Shown here piece after piece: positions 17,501 through 25,684 of a stretch of 64,000 bases of DNA (within the stretch, counting starts at the first letter, position 1; every line of letters starts with the position of its first letter). The notes beneath the pieces were generated by a model. The model was given only the letters and a program-made list of their open reading frames with translations, had not been told where the DNA came from and did not search any database. The DNA comes from CALKZN01 sp050633785 (GTDB taxonomy: Bacteria > Pseudomonadota > Gammaproteobacteria > Arenicellales > Arenicellaceae): assembly GCA_050633785.1 (NCBI GenBank), contig JBOEHE010000001.1:50535-114534 (forward strand). Direction: 5' to 3'. The position numbers and the translations under genes are program-made.

Positions 17501-17959
17501 ACGCAATATCATATCCTGATCCTGGCTCATCAGAGCTTGACCAACTTCCCCATGCATGCCTCCAGATAAAGCAATTAAACCCTCACTATGGGCATGTAAC
17601 CACTCTTTTCTGACACAGGCTTTTTCGTACTCCTGACCTTGTTGGTAGGACTTTGAAATTAAGACACAGGCATTTTTATAGCCTGCTGCATTTTGCACCA
17701 GAAGAATCAATTTAAAGGGTTCGCTTGGTTTCTCCTCATTATGAACCCAGAGATCTACACCAAAAACTGGTTTAATTCCTTTCTTTTTAGCTCCTGAATA
17801 AAATTTGACCAAACCATAAAAGTTCACCAGATCAGTCAATGCCACTGAAGGCATACCCATACTTTTGCTGTTAGCGATTAAGTCAGGCAGACGAACAATA
17901 CCATTTGCCAGAGAAAATTCGCTATGAACATGCAGGTGAACGAAAGCTTCAGATGTCAT
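14504..17959 (-). CDS. dnaE: DNA polymerase III subunit alpha
   Basis: The catalytic subunit of the replicative polymerase. At 1151 aa it is close to the 1160 aa of E. coli. The N-terminal PHP domain begins FVHLHVHSEFSLANG; the catalytic palm carries PDFDVDFC and the upstream GPGRGSGAGSIVAYALGI; helix-hairpin-helix and OB-fold regions follow near residues 830-1070 (FVTLDDKSARLDVTLY). It begins with ATG and lies 67 bases downstream of rnhB in the usual lpxB-rnhB-dnaE order. The usual next gene, accA, has been displaced to about 13 kb downstream. Confidence 0.98.
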   Translation of the reverse strand: MTSEAFVHLHVHSEFSLANGIVRLPDLIANSKSMGMPSVALTDLVNFYGLVKFYSGAKKKGIKPVFGVDLWVHNEEKPSEPFKLILLVQNAAGYKNACVLISKSYQQGQEYEKACVRKEWLHAHSEGLIALSGGMHGEVGQALMSQDQDMILRIVTEYKSLFAGRFYIELHRTNKPYQAEYIDAAMQCAQHYQLPVVATNEVHFINESDFDSHEARICIHQGRTITDPRRTKEFTPEQYLKSPEQMIELFSDIPSAIANTVEIAKRCNLELAMDDYYLPEFPIPQGETIESHLRNESLKGLERVLLRLGADKVEANRDEYMQRMDFELGIINQMGFPGYFLIVADFIQWSKENDIPVGPGRGSGAGSIVAYALGITDLDPIEYDLLFERFLNPERVSMPDFDVDFCVEGRDRVIDYVSRKYGREKVSQIITYGTMAAKAVVRDVGRVLSMPYGFVDKIAKLIPFDLGITLDKALAQEEELQRRYDTEDEVTHLIDLAKSLEGISRNVGKHAGGVVIAPSDLTDFTPLYCEDNNASIVSQYDKDDLEEVGLVKFDFLGLKTLTIIDAAMKDINQKRQQQGLEPIDISTLPYDDPEVYKFLQTGQSTALFQLESSGMKKLIIDLQPEVFEEITALLALYRPGPLGANMEKTFCNRKHGREPVVYDHPILEPILKPTYGVILYQEQVMQIAQFMAGYTLGGADLLRRAMGKKKVEEMTKQREIFLAGAAKQDIDEEVANKVFGLMEYFAEYGFNKSHSAAYAVVSYQTTWIKNYYATEFLASCMSADMDHTDKVVILLNEADNMGLTVLPPNINQCDYRFRALDTKRIVYGLGAVKGIGEAVIEHLIEVRESGGPYEDMFDLCNRIDIKKVNKRAFESLIKAGAFDDFGAHRASLLASIKIAIEAANQRASSMAAGQNELFSVAAPVETVSQLNEVDEWQKNELLSYEKDTLGLYLSGHPIDIYLPEVRQIASTPLVDISVDSNNNKKAVTMAGLMVGFSVKNTNRGKMAFVTLDDKSARLDVTLYAETLEQYEDIIRKDEVLIIKGIASMNSFTGETRIVGNDVYSIDTVRTTLAKQLQLNLTSSQMTPEFMAELKGIIQAQPDANCSVKIVYQSSHGQVDLVSNGSMQISPNGKMLEDLEVLLGAEGVSLHY

Positions 17960-18026
17960 TAGTATTCAGTAATCCTACGGTCTTTTTAAATAAAAAATAT
18001 CAACAATCATTTTAGACTGATGTAAG

Positions 18027-18626
18027 TTACGCTTTTTTCGCGTCAATAATTTTGCGTACCGGCCCAAAGCTGGTTCTGTGTTCTGGCAATATACCATGCT
18101 GCTGCAAGGCTTCCATATGTTGCTTGGTTGGATAGCCTTTATGCTTATCAAAACCATAATGAGGATGTTGTTCAGACAACTTTACCATATCTGCATCCCG
18201 AGCCACTTTAGCCAGAACCGATGCCGCAGAAATAGCGGGTTCAATACCATCACCCCCGACAACCGCTCTGGAAGCATAGCTCCAATCAGGTAGTTTATTA
18301 CCATCCACCAACACGAAACCCGGTTGCACCGACAATGCTTGAACTGCACGTTTCATTGCCAACAAAGATGCTTGCAGAACATTAATTTGGTCAATCTCCT
18401 GGGCACTGGCTTGCGCAACACTCCAGGCAATTGCTTGCTGTTTGATTAGTACCGCCAGTTGTTCACGTTTTGTTGCAGATATTTTTTTTGAGTCATTTAG
18501 ACCCGGCAAATCAAAAACCTCTGGCAAAATACAGGCCGCTGCTACAACTGAACCAATAAGAGGGCCACGCCCAACTTCATCCACACCAGCAATTAAATCA
18601 TTATTTGGATTATCAGGTTTGTTCAT
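18027..18626 (-). CDS. rnhB: Ribonuclease HII
   Basis: A 199-aa endonuclease that nicks the RNA strand of RNA-DNA hybrids and removes misincorporated ribonucleotides. The opening AGVDEVGRGPLIG motif supplies the first catalytic Asp-Glu pair; LVDGNKLPDW and SAASVLAKVARDADM contribute the remaining acidic residues; YGFDKHKGYPT is the family's substrate-binding region. It sits between lpxB and dnaE, 59 bases after lpxB. Confidence 0.96.
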   Translation of the reverse strand: MNKPDNPNNDLIAGVDEVGRGPLIGSVVAAACILPEVFDLPGLNDSKKISATKREQLAVLIKQQAIAWSVAQASAQEIDQINVLQASLLAMKRAVQALSVQPGFVLVDGNKLPDWSYASRAVVGGDGIEPAISAASVLAKVARDADMVKLSEQHPHYGFDKHKGYPTKQHMEALQQHGILPEHRTSFGPVRKIIDAKKA

Positions 18627-18685
18627 TGTGACATTGAAAAGGTTTCAGCTCAGCATTTTTTATAAGTTCATAAAGATTTGCCATT

Positions 18686-19828
18686 TCATAATTCAGGTGT
18701 TTTTTCCAGTAATTCGACAATGGCATCGGCAGCTAACTGGTCTGCATCATAATCTAATTTTGCATGAATTGTTGCTAATTGTTGACTGGTTTTTGTGCGT
18801 AAGCCTGCATCTTTCAGGTAAGTTTGTAAAGCTGCCACTAAATTCTCGACTGTTGCCTGTTGTTGAATAAACTCAGGAACAATCGGTTCTGGTAACAAAT
18901 GATTGGGCATAGAGGCATGCTTTACTGCAGTCGTTGCTTTGGCAAACCAATACGTCAACCACGATAGTTTGTAGGCAACCACTGTCGGCTTAGCCAGCAA
19001 AGCAGCTTCCAGCGCCGCAGTACCTGAGGCAAGCAAAACAATATCGGCTGCCGACATCGCTGTACGTGATTGTTCACCACCTACTAAATATAGAAATTCA
19101 TGATCCTCAGGTTGAATAAACACTTCAAATTGTTCGTGAATGCGTTCGTTTACCAACGGAACAATAAAACGTAAGCTATGATCCTTCTGATATAAACTGC
19201 GCATGACATCCAGAAACAATCCTCCCAGCCGTTTTATCTCACTGGAACGACTGCCTGGCAATACCGCCAACAGGGTTTGTTCTTGATCAGCATAACGTTC
19301 GCGAAATTCTGGATCACAATCATGTGGTTTGACCGATTGAGCTATTGGGTGACCAACAAATTTTACTGGAACCTTATGCTGTTTGTAAAAGTCCGCTTCG
19401 AAAGGGAAAAGCGTCAGCATCAAATCTACAGCTCGGCGAATCTTATGAATTCGATAACTACGCCACGCCCATACTGTAGGGCTGACATAGTGAACTGTCA
19501 GAATCCCTTGTTGACGCAACTTTTCTTCCAGAGTCAAATTAAAATCAGGCGCGTCAACACCAATAAAAATATCTGGCGGATCAGCCAGAAGCGTTTCGAG
19601 TAAATTTTTTCGGATTGACAGTATTTCTCCAATGCTGCCCAACAAACCATCCAAGCCCATAATAGACAACTTTTGCATATCCGCAACTGACACCATGCCC
19701 TGATCTTGCATCAAGGGACCGGCAATACCCATAAACTCAGCTTGAGGGTATTTCTTCTTTAATGCACTAATCAGACCTGCAGCGAGAATATCACCCGAGG
19801 TTTCTCCTGCAACAATTGCAATTTTCAT
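18686..19828 (-). CDS. lpxB: Lipid-A-disaccharide synthase
   Basis: LpxB joins UDP-2,3-diacylglucosamine and lipid X to make the lipid A disaccharide at the inner membrane. It is 380 aa (E. coli 382) with the N-terminal AGETSGDILAAGLI, the central GVDAPDFNL and HYVSPTVWAWR, and the C-terminal GSRSSEIKRL and LASGTAALEAAL motifs of this GT19 family. It lies downstream of lpxA, separated by an inverted-repeat element, where the two are normally close-packed. Confidence 0.97.
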   Translation of the reverse strand: MKIAIVAGETSGDILAAGLISALKKKYPQAEFMGIAGPLMQDQGMVSVADMQKLSIMGLDGLLGSIGEILSIRKNLLETLLADPPDIFIGVDAPDFNLTLEEKLRQQGILTVHYVSPTVWAWRSYRIHKIRRAVDLMLTLFPFEADFYKQHKVPVKFVGHPIAQSVKPHDCDPEFRERYADQEQTLLAVLPGSRSSEIKRLGGLFLDVMRSLYQKDHSLRFIVPLVNERIHEQFEVFIQPEDHEFLYLVGGEQSRTAMSAADIVLLASGTAALEAALLAKPTVVAYKLSWLTYWFAKATTAVKHASMPNHLLPEPIVPEFIQQQATVENLVAALQTYLKDAGLRTKTSQQLATIHAKLDYDADQLAADAIVELLEKTPEL

Positions 19829-19880
19829 CTAAGGCACCGAAATATATCAGAAAAGACGGTTAAAACTGGCCATAAAGCCA

Positions 19881-20023
19881 AGGCCTGTTGAAAATTCATT
19901 GTTAAGCTGAGATCGTTGCTATTATTTCTGTCACGTATCTCAAGAGCAAGCAATTTGAAAAAAATTAGTCACAATCTCAATCACATTACTCCCTTTGGTA
20001 AAAATGAATTCTCAACAAGGTCT
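19881..20023. repeat. MITE-like inverted-repeat element in the lpxA-lpxB gap
   Basis: AGGCCTGTTGAAAATTCAT (19881-19899) is repeated in reverse orientation as ATGAATTCTCAACAAGGTCT (20004-20023); 17 of 20 aligned positions match. The 143-base unit has no open frame and fills nearly the whole gap, ending inside the lpxA stop codon. No clear target duplication is visible. It could be a miniature transposable element or an intergenic RNA hairpin family. Confidence 0.45.
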
Positions 20024-20792
20024 AACGAATAACCCCACGTTTAGAGTTACCAAGAAAGCTCAGTAAATGCGTTATATGATCGCTTTCCCATTCCAAAGCA
20101 TTCATTTTTTCAATCGCATTAGAAGTCGTCAGGCCTGAACGGTATAACATTTTATAGGCTTTTTTTAACTCAACTATATCCGTTTTACTGAAATTACGCC
20201 GACGCAAACCTTTGACATTAATACCATGTGTAATCGCTTTGTTGCCAGCAACCAGAGTATATGGAGGCACATCTTGAATACAGACAGCACCGATACCCGT
20301 TATACAATGCGGACCAACACGACAGAATTGATGCACCAGGGAGAACCCCCCCATAATGACATAATCGCCAACATGCACATGCCCTGCCAGACTGGCGCAA
20401 TTGGCAAAAATGGTGTGTGATTCCAAGTGACAATCATGCGCTATATGCACATAAGCCATCAGATAATTCTGGTCGCCAATAGACGTTATACCCTCATCTT
20501 CGACTGTGCCACGATTGATAGTAACAAATTCACGAAAAACATTGCCATCACCAATTATTACTTGTGTTGGTTCCCCTTTATAGGAAACAGATTGCGGCGC
20601 TGCCCCAATAGAAGCGAATTGAAAGATCTGATTATCACGACCAATCTTTGTGTGCCCTTCGACTACTACATGCGATGCTATTTGAGTATTGTCACCAATT
20701 TCAACATTGGGGCCGATAACCGAAAATGGTCCAATACTGACATCATTGCCAATACGTGCACTCGGGTCAATAATTGCTGATGCGTGGATCAT
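20022..20792 (-). CDS. lpxA: Acyl-ACP--UDP-N-acetylglucosamine O-acyltransferase
   Basis: LpxA transfers a hydroxyacyl chain to the 3-OH of UDP-GlcNAc, the first step of lipid A synthesis. The 256-aa protein is a left-handed beta helix built from hexapeptide repeats (for example IGNDVS, IGPFSV, VEIGDN) with the catalytic His region in YVHIAHDCHLESHTIF and a C-terminal helical domain (LKKAYKMLYRSGL). It overlaps fabZ by four bases (ATGA), so the two are translationally coupled. Confidence 0.97.
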   Translation of the reverse strand: MIHASAIIDPSARIGNDVSIGPFSVIGPNVEIGDNTQIASHVVVEGHTKIGRDNQIFQFASIGAAPQSVSYKGEPTQVIIGDGNVFREFVTINRGTVEDEGITSIGDQNYLMAYVHIAHDCHLESHTIFANCASLAGHVHVGDYVIMGGFSLVHQFCRVGPHCITGIGAVCIQDVPPYTLVAGNKAITHGINVKGLRRRNFSKTDIVELKKAYKMLYRSGLTTSNAIEKMNALEWESDHITHLLSFLGNSKRGVIR

Positions 20793-21232
20793 AAATCTTT
20801 ATACGTGAACATCAGTTCAGCTCTTGCTGCGGTTTCACCATCAACAGTTGCTACACCCTTACACTTCCACATATTTCTAATACGACGCACTGTTTCAACT
20901 TCAAAAATTAATTGATCACCTGGTTCTACAGGGCGCTTAAAGCGAGCTTTATCGATAGCAGTGAAATAGTAAACACGATTTTCGATATCCACTTCTTCTA
21001 GGTCATAACTGGCCAAAATAGCACTGGCCTGAGCCATGGCTTCCAGCATCAAAACACCAGGCATCACCGGTCTTGCAGGAAAGTGGCCAGCAAAATAAGG
21101 TTCATTAATAGTAACATTTTTTAATGCCGTCAGCTTTTCCTGAGGAATAACCTCAGTAACTCGATCCAATAGTAGAAATGGATAACGGTGTGGTAATAAA
21201 TTAAGTATTTGGTGAATATCTAGAGTCGACAC
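20789..21232 (-). CDS. fabZ: 3-hydroxyacyl-ACP dehydratase
   Basis: FabZ dehydrates 3-hydroxyacyl-ACP during fatty acid elongation. The hot-dog domain carries LLPHRYPFLLLDRV (catalytic His) and FPARPVMPGVLMLEAMAQ (catalytic Glu). A TTG at 21253 is in frame, but a GTG at 21232 with AAGGA eight bases upstream is the likely start, giving the normal length of 147 aa. It is immediately preceded by skp: the lpxD gene that normally lies between them is missing. Confidence 0.95.
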   Translation of the reverse strand: MSTLDIHQILNLLPHRYPFLLLDRVTEVIPQEKLTALKNVTINEPYFAGHFPARPVMPGVLMLEAMAQASAILASYDLEEVDIENRVYYFTAIDKARFKRPVEPGDQLIFEVETVRRIRNMWKCKGVATVDGETAARAELMFTYKDL

Positions 21233-21256
21233 AATAGTAGTCCTTATTATCAATAA

Positions 21257-21766
21257 TTATTGTTTTGATAGTTTTTCCAGCACTTTCGCCGTGATATCAA
21301 TCTTGGGGCTAGCATAGACTGTACCTTGATCCAGAATCAAATCATAATTCTCGTTCTTGGCTATTTCCAGAACTGATTGATAGACCAATTTCTGAATGGC
21401 ACTGGTTTCCTGATTTTGTCGCAACGACAAATCTTCCTGATACTCTTGATACAGCAACTTCAATTCACGATTCTTGGCACGCAATTCTTTTTCTTTCGCA
21501 TCACGATCTTTTTCAGTCATAACCAGAGAGTTCTTTTCCAGATCTGCCTTTGACTGTTTAAACTCTTCGTCCAATTGCGTGATTTTCTGTTTACGTGGTT
21601 CAAACTCTGCCTCTAGTCGCTTTTCAGCTTCCTTCGCCTGAGGCACGCTATTAACAACTTTCAAAAAGTTGAAATAACCTACTTTCAATTCCTCAGCATG
21701 ACTGAGATTGCTGATCATAGTTGATAATAGCAAGCAACCTATTAGCCAAAAATTCTTTTTCATCAT
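21257..21766 (-). CDS. skp: Periplasmic chaperone Skp/OmpH
   Basis: A 169-aa secreted protein (signal peptide ending SHAEE at about residue 25) with the Skp start VGYFNFLKVVNSVPQAKEAE and a long charged coiled coil forming the tentacles that hold unfolded outer membrane proteins. It follows bamA by 96 bases, the usual order. Start is one of two consecutive ATGs. Confidence 0.93.
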   Translation of the reverse strand: MMKKNFWLIGCLLLSTMISNLSHAEELKVGYFNFLKVVNSVPQAKEAEKRLEAEFEPRKQKITQLDEEFKQSKADLEKNSLVMTEKDRDAKEKELRAKNRELKLLYQEYQEDLSLRQNQETSAIQKLVYQSVLEIAKNENYDLILDQGTVYASPKIDITAKVLEKLSKQ

Positions 21767-21862
21767 TAATACCTGTTGTTATAAATATATAGTTACTAAA
21801 AGCCTGTTATCTATAAGGTCGTATATGTCGCATTGGACAATATAGCAAAACGTGTTGTACAA

Positions 21863-24160
21863 CTATCGAAGCAAACGTCCGATACTGAATTGAACTCTGT
21901 CAATATCATCGCCTTCTTCATCATTCAGAGGCACACCATAGCTCAGAGACAACGGTCCTACTGGCGTCAGCCAGTTCAAACCAATGCCTGCGGAGAAACG
22001 CAACTCGGACAAGTCTATACTCTGATCAGAGGCATAGACTTGGCCTGCATCAACGAACAAACCAATGCGTTGGCTTTGAGTGTCAATTCCTGGAAAGGGC
22101 AATAACAATGTCGCATTAAATAATACGCGTTTACTACCACCCAACGGGTCAGAATCCTCACTGCTATCTCTAGGGCCTAACGACCTGGCACGATAACCAC
22201 GTACCGTTGAATTACCACCAGCGTAATAGTTCTTAAAGAAAGGCAAGCCATCAATGTCACCATAGCCATCACCATAAGCGATATTCGCACCCAGTTTAAA
22301 GGCGCTGCGTTCAGTTAGTGGCAGATAATAAGCTGATGATGCGCTGGCTTTATAATATTCCAGATCACTGCCCGGAGTAGCCAATTCTACATCCACTTTA
22401 TTATACCAGCCTGATGTTGTGTAAAGCAGGCTGTCGCGCGTGTCATAAGCCAATCGTGAATTGATGCTGATTTGGTTATTTTCCGGATGCTCCTCGATAA
22501 ATGGACCAATCTCAGGTGGTGTTGAATCAGTAGAAATCAAATCCACTCTTTCCAGACCACCACCAATACTGAATGTTGAATATTCACTGATTGGAAAACG
22601 ATAGGATAAATTGACACCCAGTGTTTCTGTCAAAAAGTCAGAAGTGTCAGCTTCAGAAGAATCCAGTCTCTGTCCTCGGAAACTGATAGTGCGCTGAACA
22701 CCAGATGTCGTCAAATAAGGATCGGTAAAATTAAACCGAACAGAATCAGCACTGCCTGTTGTATCAATACCAAATTCAAATGATTTCCCAGTACCTAGAA
22801 AATTGGCTTGAGTTATCTCCGCCTGTACTATGACACCGTCATCACCCGAATAGCCAACACCGAATAAAAAGTTACCCGTCGGTCGCTCCAACACCTCTAC
22901 TGTCAAATCAACCTGGTCCGGGCTATCTGGAACCGGCTGAGTTTTGATATCAACCGTTTCAAAAAAGCTCAGGCGTTGCAGACGCACTTTCGATCTCTGC
23001 ACCTGGCTGGGCGAAAAAGGAGCTCCTTCTAACTGCCGCAATTCTCGTCGAACAACTTCATCGTTCGTTTTTGCATTACCGACGATCTCAATTCTGCGTA
23101 CATAGACAACACGATTTGGATTGATATTTATAGCAAAACTAACCGTTGCATTATCACGATCAAATTCAGGAACCGGGACAATACGTGCATCAGCGTAACC
23201 TTCATCAGCCATTCGCTCTGACAAGGTTTTCACCGTTTCATCGACATCTGCCCGTGAGTAATAACCTCCTGGCTTGATAGATACTAAAGGCAGCAATTGG
23301 GCCTCTTCAACGATTAAACGCCCGTTCAAGGTAAATTGCGACACTCTGAAGCGTTTTCCTTCATTAACGTTTAAAGTCAAATAAATACCGTCTTTCTCCG
23401 GTGAAATAGACACCCTTGAAGAAACGATTTCAAAATCAACGAAGCCAGCATTTTGGTAAAGACTGCGCAAGGTTTCAATGTCACCTGTCACCTTATCTTT
23501 TGAATACAGGTTCGCCTTACTGAAGGGATTCAAGCCTTTACCGGTTCTTGATTTAAATTTACTGAGAATAGCCTTATCAGAAAAGAACTCATTACCAATG
23601 ATCGCAATCTTTTTGATCTTGGCAGTCTTTCCCTCACGTACATTCAAGCTCAAAGCAACGCGATTGCGATCCAGAGTTTTTACATCGATTTCTGCTTGAG
23701 CTGAGTATTTGCCAATATTTAAATATTGAGCTTTGAGTTGTTTAACCACCAATTCAAGCACACTGGGTTTATAAATTTCCCCTTCACGCAGACCACCGTC
23801 CTGCAATACCTGCTTTAAGATTTCATCAGCAAAGGCTTTATTCCCCGTAAAGGCGATAGAATCAATGGAAGGGTTTTCATCAACAATCACGATAAGATCA
23901 TTGTCGTCTTGCTTAATGCTGACATTCTTAAAGAAACCCGTTTTATAGAGCTCGCGAATTGCATTCACAGAGACGTTTTTATCAAAGTTGTCCCCAATCT
24001 TTACCGGCAAGTAATTAAACACTGTACCAGGCGTTATCCGCTGCAAGCCCTGAACCCGAATATCATTTACCACAAAGCTGTCCTGTGCCATGGCATTATT
24101 AACACTCAAGCCTAATGACAACGTAATTGCCATCACCATAACCGTAAATATTGTTCTCAA
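21863..24160 (-). CDS. bamA: Outer membrane protein assembly factor BamA
   Basis: The essential Omp85 insertase. After a signal peptide ending NNAMA, five POTRA domains (first VNDIRVQGLQRITPGTVF) lead to the C-terminal barrel, with the conserved VRGYRARSLGPRD loop-6 signature and a C-terminal strand ending FSIGRLLR. I choose the TTG at 24160, which has GGAGG five bases upstream and leaves a normal signal peptide; a GTG at 24172 is the alternative. About 765 aa. Its usual lipoprotein partner BamC appears in miniature form elsewhere in this window. Confidence 0.96.
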   Translation of the reverse strand: MRTIFTVMVMAITLSLGLSVNNAMAQDSFVVNDIRVQGLQRITPGTVFNYLPVKIGDNFDKNVSVNAIRELYKTGFFKNVSIKQDDNDLIVIVDENPSIDSIAFTGNKAFADEILKQVLQDGGLREGEIYKPSVLELVVKQLKAQYLNIGKYSAQAEIDVKTLDRNRVALSLNVREGKTAKIKKIAIIGNEFFSDKAILSKFKSRTGKGLNPFSKANLYSKDKVTGDIETLRSLYQNAGFVDFEIVSSRVSISPEKDGIYLTLNVNEGKRFRVSQFTLNGRLIVEEAQLLPLVSIKPGGYYSRADVDETVKTLSERMADEGYADARIVPVPEFDRDNATVSFAININPNRVVYVRRIEIVGNAKTNDEVVRRELRQLEGAPFSPSQVQRSKVRLQRLSFFETVDIKTQPVPDSPDQVDLTVEVLERPTGNFLFGVGYSGDDGVIVQAEITQANFLGTGKSFEFGIDTTGSADSVRFNFTDPYLTTSGVQRTISFRGQRLDSSEADTSDFLTETLGVNLSYRFPISEYSTFSIGGGLERVDLISTDSTPPEIGPFIEEHPENNQISINSRLAYDTRDSLLYTTSGWYNKVDVELATPGSDLEYYKASASSAYYLPLTERSAFKLGANIAYGDGYGDIDGLPFFKNYYAGGNSTVRGYRARSLGPRDSSEDSDPLGGSKRVLFNATLLLPFPGIDTQSQRIGLFVDAGQVYASDQSIDLSELRFSAGIGLNWLTPVGPLSLSYGVPLNDEEGDDIDRVQFSIGRLLR

Positions 24161-24262
24161 ACTATCCTCCACTTGGCGTTTATTGAGAGTTTAATCTACC
24201 AGCGAGGCTCACCCCGACAAGCATTATCTAATTAGAGAAAGTACTACAAATGCTGCTGTGAA

Positions 24263-25627
24263 TTAACTCAACAGTCGGAATATATCATTATAAAAGGCAA
24301 GTAACATCAAACTACCCAGCAAAACCAGGCCAATTTTTTGCCCAAACAGCTGCCATTGCTCTGATAGAGGCTTACCAGCAACTGCTTCAAGTGTATAAAA
24401 TAACAGGTGTCCACCATCAAGCATTGGTATCGGCAACAGGTTCATCACCCCCAAACTAATGCTAATAAGCGCTAAAATATTAATGTAATAACTAAAACTG
24501 ACCTGGATCGCATCACCCGTTACCTGGGCAATCGTAATAGGGCCACTGACATTTTTAGGAGAAGCTTCCAATGTCAGCATTTTACCAAGCATGCGCAAAG
24601 TAACCACCGACATCAACCACGTTTGTTCAACTGCCTTACCAATAGCCTGAAAAAACGAGTTCTGATGCGTCATCAAAAACTCATCCGGTATATCTTGAAC
24701 TTTCGGGTATATACCAATTTGAGGAACCTTTTCCTCTCCTACAGTAGCCATTTTCGGTGTAATGACCAACTCCATCAATTCTTTGTTTCTTTCAACAGTG
24801 AATGTTGTCGCAGACTCACCTGCAGCGCGGATCAAACGAACGATATCTTCCCAGGAATCTATCGCTACACTATCAATTTTTCGAATCTTGTCTCCCTCAT
24901 TCAGACCTGCCAGTTTTGCTGGAAAATCAGGGACTAAACGCCCAACAACAGGAGTCGCTTTAGGCATTACACCACGCAAGCCTATATGCTGGGATAAGAT
25001 GCCTGGATTTATGACCCGGATAGAAACATCTTGCAGAGAAACATCGACATTAAACCTGCCACCATCGCGTTCAACTTCCAGCTGCAAGCTATCCTGACGA
25101 ATAATCTGATTAAAAATATACAGGTCTTGCAGTTGACTGAAATAATCAACATTCCTTCCATCCAGCTTTACCAAACGATCACCCGGCTCAACACCCGCTT
25201 TTGCCAACAATGATTCTTCGGGAATATCACCAAAAATGGGTTTAACCGTTTCAACAGGAAGCATCTGCAATCCTGCATACAATAAGATCGCAAACAGAAA
25301 ATTAATCATAGGGCCGGCAAGCACTATCAGGAAACGTTTCCATAAAGCCTGGTTATCAAATGCGCGGTGACTTTCCTGTTCATTGAAATCATCGTCACCT
25401 TCACCGAGCATTTTGACATAACCGCCCAGTGGAATAGCGGCTATTACATATTCTGTATTATCTTTGCCGGCAACCTTCTTCCATAAGGGTTTACCAAAAC
25501 CGACAGAGAATTTGAGGACTTTCACACCCAACTTTTTTGCCACCCAGTAATGACCAAACTCATGCACAGTCACCAGAATCGCAATAGCGATCAAAAATCC
25601 AACAATGCTATATCCAAAACTTAACAT
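24263..25627 (-). CDS. rseP: Site-2 intramembrane metalloprotease RseP
   Basis: RseP cleaves anti-sigma factor RseA and leftover signal peptides within the inner membrane. The 454-aa protein has the zinc motif HEFGH in the first helix (about residues 22-26), the RFLIVLAGPMINFLFAILLY segment, two PDZ domains (about 125-290), and the second metal-ligand motif NLLPIPMLDGGHLLFY. It lies between bamA and dxr as usual and implies a sigma-E type envelope response in the genome. Confidence 0.97.
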   Translation of the reverse strand: MLSFGYSIVGFLIAIAILVTVHEFGHYWVAKKLGVKVLKFSVGFGKPLWKKVAGKDNTEYVIAAIPLGGYVKMLGEGDDDFNEQESHRAFDNQALWKRFLIVLAGPMINFLFAILLYAGLQMLPVETVKPIFGDIPEESLLAKAGVEPGDRLVKLDGRNVDYFSQLQDLYIFNQIIRQDSLQLEVERDGGRFNVDVSLQDVSIRVINPGILSQHIGLRGVMPKATPVVGRLVPDFPAKLAGLNEGDKIRKIDSVAIDSWEDIVRLIRAAGESATTFTVERNKELMELVITPKMATVGEEKVPQIGIYPKVQDIPDEFLMTHQNSFFQAIGKAVEQTWLMSVVTLRMLGKMLTLEASPKNVSGPITIAQVTGDAIQVSFSYYINILALISISLGVMNLLPIPMLDGGHLLFYTLEAVAGKPLSEQWQLFGQKIGLVLLGSLMLLAFYNDIFRLLS

Positions 25628-25684
25628 GCCTTACCTATTATTTGAGCTAATATTGAGTTGTTTCATACACTGCAAAAGCCCGTT

